Shown: in pieces, positions 13,671 to 25,869 of the stretch | Position numbering within the stretch: the first letter of the stretch is position 1 | How the letters are laid out: each line of letters opens with the position of its first letter | Origin: Megamerina dolium | Taxonomy: Eukaryota > Arthropoda > Insecta > Diptera > Megamerinidae | NCBI GenBank assembly: GCA_963854835.1 | Contig: OY978526.1 | Location: forward strand, 18,029,868 to 18,093,867 | Direction of reading: 5' to 3' | Length of the DNA: 64,000 bases | Translations under genes and position numbers: made by a program | The notes under the pieces: generated by a model | What the model was told of the DNA's origin: nothing | What the model saw: only the letters and a program-made list of their open reading frames with translations | Databases searched by the model: none

Positions 13671-16194
13671 AATATATTGCTTGATACTTTTATTTTGATT
13701 ATTATCGCCACGACGATTTATACTATCTGCATTTAAAGTATAAGTTTATACTTTTAAAAGTGCATAAATTAAGAGATTTTTGAAGAATTTCTTAAAGAAA
13801 TTTGCAATTTAATTTAATATGAATTGAGAAAGAAGAAATTAACTGTCAGATATCTCTTGTTGCATATACACACTTGTACAACAACGTACTACAACGTATA
13901 TTGGATGCTATGCTTCAGTCTATTGCCACATGCGATAGCGATAGCGTCATAGTAGGATTACTAATTGTTGCTAAAAAGAGAGGAAGAAGTAAAAACCAGC
14001 AAAAAAAAGGAGAAAAGATATACTCCACTTTATATTGTTCTTTTACCCAGCCCACTTTGGTTTAAGTCCGTTTATCGCATTCATGGATAAAAACAGTGCC
14101 GAGCATTGCAAAAAAGCCACTGAACTGACCTGATGCTCATCTGCTGTTTCTTTGTATTGTTGTGTTGTTATTATTATTGTTATTGTTGTTTTTGCTTTAC
14201 ATTTTATAAAACTACAAACTACAGCTACAAGAAACGACGACAAGTCAACAATATAACGATATGCTTGTATGTAGTACATGAAAGTGTCCTCAAACGTATC
14301 TAAAAGCATATCAGCATCATCAACACCGCCATTATTATCAACATTTGTATCATCATTATCATCATCATCATCATCATCATCAGCATCGTTGTCGTCATCG
14401 TCATAGTCATTTGCATGTGTAGTAGTTGCTGCTGCAGGCGACAAGTCGCATGTCCTTGCTATGCTATGCTCTGCAATCCTACTCAATTCGAATTGCGTTG
14501 TGAGTTGTGTTGCAAATTTGTTGTGCTGTAATGGAGACAACAATAACAACAACAAAGTCAGCAGCAACTATATACAATAAGACACAAGGTATGTGTATGT
14601 GAAAAAGGGGCAATAAACAAAAGAAATTAAAACAAATGAGATGAAAAGCAGAAGACAAAGTAGTTAGTTGATAAAAAATTAAAGAAATAAAACCGAAACC
14701 GGAAAAAGGAGCAGAAAATATAGCAAAAGGGAAATGAGAGAAAAGCAAAAAAAAAAAAAAAAAACAAAAATCCATAGTCTGTGATACAAAACGGAACTGA
14801 ATGTATAATGTTGGTGGCGACCTCAAAAGCGTAGCTTGACACTTGCCAATAAACACTAGGCAACCACCACCACCACCAGCCAACAACCGCAATTGTATGC
14901 TGGTGGCTGCAATGGAGCAATGGAGTCTGTGATATTGCACAAAATATATGTAATCACACACACACATACATACGTCTCCGTCATACATACATACATAAAG
15001 TGAAAACTGTCTGGTGTTGCTGAAGCAATATGAAGTTTTGTAGTTTGGTTTGAGCTGCTTTTAAATTGCTTTTATTTACAATCATATACACACACACACA
15101 CACACTGTCATATATGTATACATGTACTACACATCTGAAATTGTCGTCAATCATTATGAATATTTTATAGAATTTTTTGTTTTTTTCATTTATGTTTGTA
15201 ATCTGTAAAGAACATGCAACACAGCATCATAGCACCATAGAATAGAGCACATTGGCTTTCATCATATAAAACATGCGCTAGCCTAAGGGGTCATTCTAGG
15301 GTCACGTCGTGGACGTCGTGTAAGTAAAAACATAAAATACAAAATAAATAATGCTTTACAAAACTGCCACATTCGTTCCATATCCCGCTCTTCTGTTTCT
15401 GTCACTGATGTTGTTGTTGTAGTTGTTGTGAATTGCCTTTAACTATTCGCATCGTTCTCATCATCGTTGTCAACATCATCATCATCATTGTTGATGGTCA
15501 TATACAAAATATTTTCTTCATATGGCCGGTTGTTTTTGATGTTGTTGTTGAATTTACATACAAATTCTTGCCATCCCCTCAAAATTCATATACAAGTATA
15601 TTCACTCAAACCCATAGAAATATATGCTCATCAATTCTCATCCTCATCTAGTTTAAGCAGGTAAGTAAGCGACCGATAGTGGCAGAGGGCCTTCCTTGAC
15701 GTCTCTCGATTTCAATGTTTCATTTTTCTTGTCAAACATTTTGGGTCATTGTTATTTCGTTGTTGGTGGTTGTATGGTTGTTGTGCTATTGCTATTGCTA
15801 TTGCTATTGCATGCCATAGTACCATCATATTTATTGATTGAATACATGAGGAAGAATAATAAACACAACAATACCAACAACAACAACAACTGAGAATAAT
15901 ACAATAGCAAACTGAATTATTGATGAAAAGATGGAAAAAGTTTGTGAAAATTTATGCTGTCGTCGTTTGGTGCAGAGGTGAAGAATTATCCGGTGTTGGT
16001 GTTTGTGATGTTAATGTTGATGACATTGAGATGTACTACTATGAACTGCCATGTATAAGAAGAACCAAACTGCAGTCAAACTAGAATATACAATCAGCCA
16101 TCCCCACTACTTAATGCTTGGCTTCCGTGTCTGTGAAATACATGGGTAACAGTCGATGGCCAAAATTATTGTGATAAACTTTTTATTTATTTAT

Positions 16195-16226
<32 letters not shown>

Positions 16227-16899
16227 AGAGAAGACTATGTACATACATTCATATGACATTCATAATTTCAGTGTATGAGTAGGTACCTTTCAAATATTTG
16301 AGAATTATCAAGCATAGGGTTGAAATGAAATTTTATAAGTTGAAAGTAGTTTTCGTTTTTTTTTTTGCGAATTTGAATATGGTAAGCTGACATGAATTTT
16401 TTAGCATGTACATATTATGGTTTGAGTTTGTTTTATAATTAAATTTCGAAGCATAACTAAATTTATCTAATGGTCATGTTGAGGTTAGTGAAGTAATGTG
16501 TAATGTAATTAAATATTCAATTGTTGAACTTGTCAATGGGGTTGGTTTTATCTTCATTCTACTTGAAAGGTTAACAAATATGTGGTTAAATTAACAAATT
16601 TGTTAAATATTTTTTATCATTTACATAGAGAATGTGATATTGCCTGATGTAAATGATGTTTCAACAATAAAAAATGTAAATATTTCTAAAATCAGCATTA
16701 AATGTATTTAAAAAATATATATATTATAACACTTTATTTAGCTTTGCTATAGAATTATAGCCAAAATTCGATGATATCGTTCATTTTGTTAATGAAAAAT
16801 ACTGTTTAAATTGTGATTTTTAAATTTTTTTACAACTAATTTCGCTGAAAATCAATATCTAAAATTCTTTTGACCTAAAAATAATTAAGTTCATGTATC
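13671..16899. other. Gene-free DNA with microsatellites
   Basis: No gene supported. (ATC)n at about 14350-14382 creates a false acidic reading frame on the minus strand. A 17-bp A run lies near 14750 and (GCTATT)n at 15785-15810. (GA)n is at 16195-16219. Two splice-like signals at 15299-15320 and 15660/15661 are treated separately. Confidence 0.65.
15636..15668 (+). promoter_or_regulatory. Candidate recursive (ratchet) splice site
   Basis: A pyrimidine-rich run (TTCTCATCCTCATCTAGTTT) is followed by AAGCAG and, with no exon between, GTAAGTAAG; the junction is 15660/15661. Juxtaposed consensus 3' and 5' splice sites are the hallmark of fly recursive splicing in introns longer than about 20 kb, and this lies on the strand of the Rox8/TIA-1 exon. 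Functional use is inference only; the tract is interrupted by AAG near the AG. Confidence 0.35.
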
Positions 16900-17780
16900 T
16901 GTGTAATCAGAGGAAAACTAAGCCTACCTCCCATACAAATGTATGCTTAGGTATGTCATTTTTCATAATTTTCTACGAAAATATAAAGCTAGCGCATTAA
17001 AACTTGAAGTGTAAAGTTGTTTCTATTATAGAATTAACATAATTGAAAATTGGCGTAAACAGATGAAAAGCATACATACGTTCCACACAAAAATATGTTT
17101 TCAAATGTGTATTTTTAAGCGTTTTGCATGAAAATATAAAGGTATCATGGTAAAATTCAGCACGTTGAGTTAATCTAAACACCACATAATTATTCTAGAA
17201 AATGGGCTAAATCGGATAAAAATCTCGCCTACCTGCCATACAAATGTGTACTTAGGTATGCCATTTTTCATAATTTCCTTAAGAAAATATGAAGCTATCG
17301 CAGTAAAACTTGATGTGTAAAATTATTTCTATTACAGAATTAACATAACTGAACATTGATATAAACGAATGAAAACTATGCATAGTTCCCATACAAATGT
17401 CGGTTAGAAAATCAGATTTTTTATGATTTTGGCATGAAAATATAATAATATCAAATTGAAACTAAGTATATGAAGGTATTCTAAACACTAAATTATTACT
17501 TTAAAAAATAAGCGAAATCGTATAAAAATCACATCTACCTCCCATACAAATATATGCTTTAGTGTGCTTTATTTCACACTTTTCACACGATAATATAAAG
17601 TTATCGAGTTAAAACTTGGTGTGGATAATTATATTTACTAGCATATAGGCTAGTTAGAAAATAAATCAAATTGGATAAAAATTACGACTACCTCCCATAC
17701 AAAAATATGTTCTCAAATGTATTTTTTCACATTTATTGCACCAAATGTAAAGTTATCAAGTTGAATCTCATACAAGTACA
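16900..17780 (-). repeat. Array A of the 153-bp tandem repeat family (minus), dimeric
   Basis: Six units carry CTACCTCCCATACAAA-like cores near 16924, 17075, 17229, 17376, 17535 and 17690, about 152 bp apart. Units 1, 3 and 5 start at 16922, 17227 and 17533, and units 1 and 3 are far more alike than neighbours, including GTATGCTTAGGTATG-type and AGAATTAACATAA segments. This is a 305-bp higher-order period. Opposite orientation to arrays B, C, E and F. Short open frames here are by-products of the repeat. Confidence 0.85.
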
Positions 17781-18171
17781 TGTCATATGCAGATTTTTAA
17801 TGGAAAACATCAATATTAATTTTTATTGCGATATTGGGTCACTCGATGTATACTCGTTTCTCAGAATTCATAAAAAATAAAGATGCTCTTTACATATATG
17901 AATTTCATTTGATTTCCACTATCGAGAATTTGGTTACAATTTTTTATTTACATTTTTTTTTTATATTTTTTTAATTTTTGCACTTCTACCAATTCCCTTT
18001 ATCCAATTACTTTTTTACTTTGTAAATGTTGCTTTGCTTTAAAAGTTTTGTTGTGTTTTTGGTGTTGTTGGTGATGGTTGATGGTGGTTGTGTGTGTTGT
18101 AGTTGGATTAGCATTATCGTGTGTCAAACTAAGTCATACAGCTATACAAGTACATAATCATACTCTCATAG
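17781..18171. other. Gene-free AT-rich DNA
   Basis: T-rich, then TTG/GTT-rich; no gene or repeat recognised. Confidence 0.6.
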
Positions 18172-18363
18172 AGGGTTATCCCAAAATATGGCAACTCTGG
18201 TTATTCATGTATCCATGGAACATGAAATGAACCTTAAATTGTTGAAGACAATTTTTACAATTATAACAATTAAAAGAATTTTAATCCAATCTGTAGTTGT
18301 TAAACAAATTTCACTTTTGTTCAAATTTATTTTTGACAATTGTCAAATTACATGGATAACCCT
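18172..18363. mobile_element. Possible small inverted-repeat element
   Basis: AGGGTTATCC at 18172-18181 is exactly inverted as GGATAACCCT at 18354-18363, enclosing 192 bp that is AT-rich with no transposase. The inner right end has the palindrome TTTGACAATTGTCAAA. No target duplication is clear, so the class is unknown. The reading frame over it appears incidental. Confidence 0.4.
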
Positions 18364-19538
18364 TTACATATCCTCATATGTATACATACTTGTACACATA
18401 TACGAACACAACGAGAGTTGTAACTTTGTTATTGATGAATGAGTGTTGGGGGCGAATGTCAGTGCAGTAGAGTCGTCGTCAACATATCTGTTTTTGTTGT
18501 TGTTGTTATTATTTTGTTGCTTTATTTAAAAAAAAAATTTTTTTGTCATTCAATCTTTTATAATTTTCCTTTTTTTTTTTGGTGGAAAATTGCATTTTCA
18601 TCATTTCATCATTGTATGCATGGATGCATTTAAATGACTCTATATGGGTTTTTTGTAGGTAGTTGTGCAATCGATTATATGTAGTATATGTATGTACTAT
18701 ATACTCGTACTACTACTATATTGCAAATAAATTAATCTCATACATGGTGTATGAGTTGTGGCTATGTTCGTTCGATATACGAGTATGCATGTACTAGTTT
18801 GTATGGGTATTTACAACGATTTATTATTGATATATGACAATGGTTGGCGGCGGCAATGTAATTTGTTGTAATTATTAGCGTGTCAACTGGGTGTGTCTGT
18901 AAATAGCATTGGAATGATTTTCGATTCGATTTGATTTCATTTTCATATTTATTTGTTTATACGAGTATACATTGTGTATGTATGTATGTATGGGTATATG
19001 TATATACATATCACGATGGTACTTGAAAGCGAATGGGTGTAATGGTAATTAATCGATAAATTTCATATGAAATTTAATCTAAGTAAATAAATTTCCATGT
19101 AACATTTGTGAAAACATGAAATTATTATTATTTGAAATTCCAAGTAATGTTCGACTTTTAAGTCAATAATTTTTTTTTTTTCAACAGAAATTGAATTTTT
19201 TACTTTATGGAAATTTGAAAAGTTCACAATATATCATCATGCAGTAGTATCGCATAGAAATTGATGCAGAAAAATTCTGTATTGCAATGAAATTGTCTTT
19301 TTTTTAAATTTAGTTAATTTTAAAAGTGTTTCATCACATTGTCAATGGTACATATGAGCACCTGATGGTGATTTAAAGTTGCATTTTGAAAACCAGAAAT
19401 TAACATTTTAAAATGGAGCGCAAAAGGGTATATTTTCAATCATGCCTGAAATACAGATTAATTTGTATTATTTTCATTTCATGAGAATATGTTTGGTAAA
19501 AAGCAGTAACCGTTTAAGTCGCTTTAAGAGAGAATTGA
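18364..19538. other. Gene-free DNA
   Basis: TG/TTG-rich then AT-rich; (TATG)n-like tract near 18975-18995; three TACTCGTA or TACGAGTA octamers (18702, 18778, 18960). No gene. Confidence 0.65.
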
Positions 19539-19900
19539 GTGGGTGCCGTAATTCACTGGTTAACGTGTTGGCCTCCTGATCTATAAGTTGTGGTTTCAAT
19601 CCCCGGATGAAGAATAAGAAATTTACTATCGAAAAATTTTTTTTTCGAACTGTACCCACCTGTCGGCAAGCAATTGGCAATTCTTCCAGCAGTAATAATT
19701 TGTCATGGAAAAGCTTCTAAAAGAACTCTGTGAAAAAGTGATGTCGCAAGAGTTCTACCGTTCGGAACCGGCTAAAATAAGTAAGATCCTTCTAATACTG
19801 TCCAAAATTTAGCACACACACAATAGTAAGGGAAGAGAAGCTCGGACAAAGAGCCCTTCGGGGCTTATAAGTGGCACACATCATACACGCACCACCGAAA
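19539..19900 (+). mobile_element. tRNA-headed SINE, copy 2
   Basis: Same family as 5694: GTGGGTGCC start, degraded A box TAATTCACTGG (19549-19559), B box GGTTTCAATCCCC (19592-19604, near the GGTTCRANTCC consensus), GAAAAATTTTT, then TGTACCCAC (19651-19659), which pairs with the first bases. The 3' body includes GAACTCTGTGAAAAAGTGATG, CCGGCTAAAATAAGTAAGA, AAGAGAAGCTCGGACAAAG and CCCTTCGGGGCTTATAAGTG. It is longer than copy 1 and probably nearer full length. No poly(A) end is evident. Not a functional tRNA because the T-arm-to-acceptor distance is far too long. Confidence 0.72.
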
Positions 19901-21546
19901 CCCCTGAATTTTAAAGTAAAGTTTGCATGTTCATGAATATTTTATGAAAATCAAGAAAAACCAAAAAATATTCATTTGAGCTCTTCATCTTCGAGAAAAA
20001 TAAAATCAAAATTTTCATTTTTAATTACAGATAATTCTAAAGATTATATCAAAACTGTTGATATTTGTATAATTTTGAAATTCGTCCAAGTTGATTGAGT
20101 TTTTGTTGTATTACCGCTTTCATGCAGAAACGCTCTTCTATAAAATGCCAAAAATGGACTTAAGCGGTTATTGCTTTTGACCACATATATTTATATTTAT
20201 TTTCATATAATTTAGACCATAATTTCATAGTGTTGTAAAATTGTTGAATTGTTGAATTGCTTAAAACTCACAGCAAAAGCAAAATTTTTTGGAATTTTTA
20301 AGAGTTTCAATGCTGTGAACGAAAAATCCAATTGCTTATCGGTATATAGATACTTTTAAATGATAGTCATCTAATTTCAAAGCTTCAAAGCTGTCATAAA
20401 ACACCAGAGCTACGCTTAAAAATTCTTTTTTCTTGATTTAGGGTGTTTATTTTTAATTTAAAAACTAACAGAATCTAGTAGTTACATATATTCGACTAGA
20501 TTTAAAAGTATTTTTATTTTCTCTTTAACAAACAATAGAACCCTGCGGATATTAATTTTTGGCAAAGCTTTATTATAAAACTCTTTTCATATTTAATTAA
20601 TCATATTATAAACACACATATACATGTACATACGTCTACGTATGTCTACGTAGTAACATACATATAATGAATTACCACATAACGATATGCAACAAAATGA
20701 AAGTAAAACTCAAGTTAAGAGCTTCATGATTGTAGTCGTCCATAATAATAATAATAATAATAACCTAAAGCGAAAGACAACATTTTTCTTTTTTTTTTGT
20801 ATTTTGCTGTGGAAAAATTAATTTAATGCGCTGCTTGATAAAGAAGGTAAATAAATACCCTTGTGTATTCATCATGTATTATTATGATTATTATTTTAAG
20901 CTGTAATAATATTGTATACAAATTTTTCGCTTCTTGTTGCGTTTTACGCAATAAGTATAAGTACATACAATACATATAAGTAGCAACATATATTTCTTCC
21001 TTCACACAGGAAATTACTTACTGATGAATAAAGTCAAAAAATCAACATTAACTCGGTAAATATTTATTAATACGAGTATAAAAATATTCATACATACATA
21101 CATCCATACATACATGCACAAATATATGTAAAGAATATTACAAAATATTGTAGAATGAAAGGATGGGCAATTTATAATGAAATTTTACTTAAACATAATA
21201 AAGATTATGGAGAACATTTATATGGAGCCAATATTCATGTTGTGTTTAAAAATTGCTCAACAAACACCAATCTGAAATGCTGCTGAAAAAATCTTAATTC
21301 ACAATTTGTTGTAATTTTCAAATTGAACTCAAATTTTATGCTATATTTGATCTTTCTTATAATTCTCAAGTTGACCTTAAATATTATTTTCAACTTGAGA
21401 GTCATCGTTTGACATTTTGGGAAAAGTGTTTAATATCAACTTGATCTCAATGTTAGATGAAACCTTAATGTGAAATACATATATATAAAAATTTTGTTTA
21501 TTTTTGTTGCTTGACAATAATCAACAACAAAATCAATACTGATAAT

Positions 21547-21599
<53 letters not shown>

Positions 21600-22744
21600 T
21601 AAAAATAGAAATTATAAAAAAAATAATAATAATAAAACTGGTGAACCACAATAAAATCTCTTTTATAGAAATCATGAAATACATTGTATGTAGAGAGAAA
21701 TTAAACAGTCTCATCAATACCAGCATCATATGTATAAGGGGTGTTGACTGCTTGTGGTTAATGCTCAGCATGAAAAACTCTGATAATAATTATTAAAATG
21801 AAGGAAATGCTGATGATATCACTAGCGACCGACCACACTTCCTAATGGTTATTCTACTGGCATGAATAATTATAATGACATAGTCAAACACACACAGCCA
21901 CATAAAAACAATAATACATTCCACTTACATTTGATATGTACCGGAAGGACCTTCAAAAATTAATGTTGTTGTCGCCTAACATGTATACTGCAAGGCAAAT
22001 AAAAAAAAAATAACCCATTTATAATAGGCATTTTTCAATTGTTTTTGTTTTGACTTTAGACTCGTATAAGAGTTAGTGCTACTACTACTGCTATTGCTGC
22101 TGTTACTGTGGCTGCGGTGTTATTTTAATGATAAGAAAACAATAAAATATAACAGCTGGATATAAATCTCATACTGCTTCATTATGTAAATACATATATA
22201 GCGACTCTAAGGCCTCTATGAAAATTTCATACATGTGTATATGAGTTACATATTATTATTATGCAAAATGTTTGTATATACAATATATGTTGTATACAGT
22301 ATATGGATAAATAAATAGAATGAGTAATAGAAATAGGCATACATTTGTCTATCGTAGTTTTATAATGATTATAATATTTATTATGGAATACATTATCACA
22401 AAAATATAAATAAATAATGCCAACGATAACAACTAGAGGAAATTTTAAATGAAAAAAATAAAATAAAATTATATAAATAATCATGTTTACATGCTTATAT
22501 GTCTTCGTGTTTTCACAGACTCTCTCTCAGTCTGTTGAAAATAAGTACTCGTAATATGTTAATAACAATACACAATGATATAAGAACAATGATATAACAA
22601 CATATGTATAACATACTTATTTGAAATTACAAAATATATATATATAAACATACTCACTGAGGCTGAAATAATATATAAATACATATGAAGCAATCTATAA
22701 GAACAGTACTGGTAAGATGATTGGTACTGTAATAGGTTGCAACT
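19901..22744. other. Gene-free AT-rich DNA with microsatellites
   Basis: (TAA)n at 20744-20762 and a long one at 21551-21599 (which reads as poly-tyrosine on the minus strand and is not a gene). Otherwise AT-rich intron-like sequence with no recognised feature. Confidence 0.65.
21551..21599. repeat. (TAA)n microsatellite
   Basis: About 16 uninterrupted trinucleotide copies. Confidence 0.95.
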
Positions 22745-23925
22745 TGATATTATTATAAAAATTTTCATGCGAAAAATATGAAAACATACATTTAGAAGTG
22801 TAAGTTTGTATGGAAGGTAGGCGTGGTTTGTTATATGATTCATGCTATTTTTTAATATGTCTATTTTAGCTGCGTAACTTTATAATTTCGTGTACAAAGT
22901 ATGAAATTCGACTTACGGAAGCATAAGTTTGTACAGGAGGTGGGAGTGGTTTCTACACAATTATGCCCATTTTCTAATGTATTACTTTTGTAAGTTTACT
23001 TAGATCAGTTTTAGTGGAAAAGCTATATATTTTCATGCGCAAAGTGGGATAACTCACATTTAACAACCTATTTTTTTCCAATTTCCTATTATATCAATTA
23101 TATATATGCAATTTTGGTTGAAAAACTATATATTTTCATGCGCAAAATGTAAAAACTCACATTCAACTATCGACTTTTATATAGAAGGTAGGTGTGGTTT
23201 TCACACGATTACCCCCATTTTCCAACATAATTATTTGCTGAAAAATAGGGTTGTTCGTAGCAAGTTTCAGCTGGATCATTTTATATTTTCGCTCGAAAAG
23301 TGTAAAAACTCACATTCAACAACCGAGTTTTGTATGTGAAGTAGGAGTGGTTTTTACACGCTTACGCCCAGTTTCTAATATATTAATTTTACAGTTTTAG
23401 TTCCAATAAATTTATATTTTCGTGCGCAAAGTGTAAAAACACACATTCAACAACCAACTTTTGTATGGCAGGTAGGTGTGATTTTAGTCCGATTCTACCC
23501 ATTTTCAAATACAGATATCTGTTAGAAAATATAAGTGTATATACTAAATTTCAATTAAATAACTTAATATTTCCGCTCGAAAAGTGGAAAAACTGACATT
23601 CAACAACCTACTTTTGTTTGAGAGGCAGGCGCAGTCTTCAGCGGATTACGCACCGTTTCTAATATAATAATTTTATGATCAAGTTAACTTCATACAGCCA
23701 GTTTGAATTCAAAAACTTAACATATTTAAACGTAAAGTCTAAAAACATATACTCATCAACATACTTTTGTATGGGAAGTAGGCGTGATCGTCATCCGATA
23801 TGAACAATTTTTGACAGAGTCTATTTTTTTTATGAAAATAATTTTATGTACAATTTTTCAGCTTGATCGCTCGATAATTTTGGCAGTTATCGTGCAAATC
23901 GATGGGCAGATAGGTAGATTTATGG
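22745..23925 (+). repeat. Array B of the 153-bp repeat family (plus)
   Basis: Seven or eight diverged units carry a TTTGTATGGAAGGTAGGCG-like core near 22806, 22930, 23170, 23330, 23460, 23611 and 23767, each preceded by a CGCAAAGTGTAAAAACTCACA-like segment. Spacing is 130-157 bp, with one longer gap where a unit (near 23030) is truncated. The array ends in GCAGTTATCGTGCAAA at about 23883, a terminus shared with arrays C and E. Confidence 0.85.
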
Positions 23926-25869
23926 GTGTTACAAACTAAAGTACGAACTCAGTATGTCTATATGTCTCGATAATATCTGTAGCATCCACTAGAAGTTATT
24001 TCAATAAAAATAGATATTCCATTGTCAATATTTTGCCTTCATACTAACAAATATTTCATTCCACTGAAATGAATTATAAAGCAACAATCAACAAATAAGC
24101 AAAGAATGCAACCAACAGGCAAGGAAAAGCGTCATAACAAATGTACAAACAGAAGGTGAGCCGGTAGTCAAGTCAAACAGGGCGAACAAAAATTAATTTA
24201 TAATAGGCTTCCTTCGTCTTTACGAAAGATGACATGGAGGCTGAATGAGATAATGACATTAGAATATTACAATCACACACAATCATATACCTTACATACG
24301 CTATATAGACAGAAATGTAGGCAAACAAATAAATATGTAAGCTAGCTGATGACATAAGATTCCACTAGGCACAGTCAACGAGCGAACGAACGAACGAATG
24401 AAATTACTTGGTTCTTATCTTCAAAGATGCTTGTAAGTCGCTATTGCTGCTCATTATCATCGTCGTCGTCGTCGCTGTTGTTGTTGACAACACTACCATC
24501 ACCATGCTTAAGTTAACGTCTTGTTGCTTCTTGTTGTTGCTATTTTTATAGCTATTGTTGGTGCTGTTGATGATGTTGCCGCTTTAGCTAATAAATATTT
24601 TGAATTTTTACTCGTGTTACTCGTATATGGGAGGACAAGTAGTGGAACAAGTGATGGGTGCTTCTGCTGGTGCTGAAGTATTGCAATGGGTGTTACACAA
24701 TTGATAACAGCTGTTTTAATGTAATGTGAATTTGCTTATGGTTGAATTTGTTTTTTCTTTCTCTTTTTTTATAGACATTTGTCGCTTTTGTAGGACTAAC
24801 TATTTTTTTTTGTCGTCATTCTATTAAATTTTATATGAAAATAAAATGAAGAGTATGATAGAGAGAGAAAGATATTCTATAAACAACATCAGTGATGTGT
24901 ACAGTAGTATATATCCTATGTAGATGTACATATACTCGTAATATTTTCAAGTACATACAACCAATGTGTCAACATTTGCATGAAACATAAATAAATTCTT
25001 CATGGAATTATCAGAGATAAACGACAAACGGATGGATTAAAATGGATTTACATTTTTTCCCCCATCTTTTAGCATTGCGTGTATTTTCTCTTCGTTGAGG
25101 AAACCGCAAAATAATGCATTTTTTCGTATAATATGAAAATGAGAAAACCAAAGAACAATTGAAAGAAGAACAAGAAAAAAAGACAACATTTCGTGATGTA
25201 AAAGAATTATAATCTATTGTACTTTATAGCAGTATAGTGACCTGTCAGTGATGGCGGTCTTAAAATATCTTTAATATTTTTCATAATTTATTATATTGTA
25301 ATGTCGTATTTTTTTTTACCGTTGTATGACAATTGAACTATAACCTAAATAGCTGATAAGCTGGCGAAGCATATGGGACAACCCTCATATAATGTCCACA
25401 CAAATCACTCTAATATACTGTGGGTGCGTGTTATGCTTTATTTTATTTTTTATTTTTATTTTTCTCATATTAATGTTTATTGTTTTGTAATATGAAATTC
25501 GAAATGTAACAAATCATTTTCGTACACAATTTTAGGAAATTACCACATATCATGCAAATTGTTGACCATTGTAGTTAATGCAGTAGTAATATACTTGTTA
25601 ATTAAAGCTTACAATTTGTTAATTAAATTCAAATATATTGTATTTTAATACAATATATTTGCACATTGGTTGATGCTTTAAGCTTCTCTACATAAAGTGA
25701 TAGAGGCGAATTGTAATGCATTCGTGAGCGCACTTTAAAAAGAAGAAAAATTATTCTCTATAAGAATGTTAATGGTAATTTTTGTCATAGAAAAGATTTT
25801 CCAGAAATATATATTCGTATTTGATTATTTCTTCCTATGACATAGAGATAGGCAAACGTTCGAAAAAAA
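23926..25869. other. Gene-free DNA with microsatellites
   Basis: (GAAC)n-like tract near 24390, GTC/TTG repeats near 24460-24490, two TACTCGTA octamers (24618, 24933). No gene recognised. Confidence 0.65.

Noticed and set aside
14043..14567. A 174-codon minus-strand frame with a long acidic stretch.
   Set aside because: The acidic run is the translation of an (ATC)n microsatellite; no domain or codon bias supports a gene.
16900..17780. CRISPR-like or satellite array.
   Set aside because: Units of about 153 bp with diverged cores and no unique spacers in a eukaryotic genome; it is a tandem repeat, not CRISPR.
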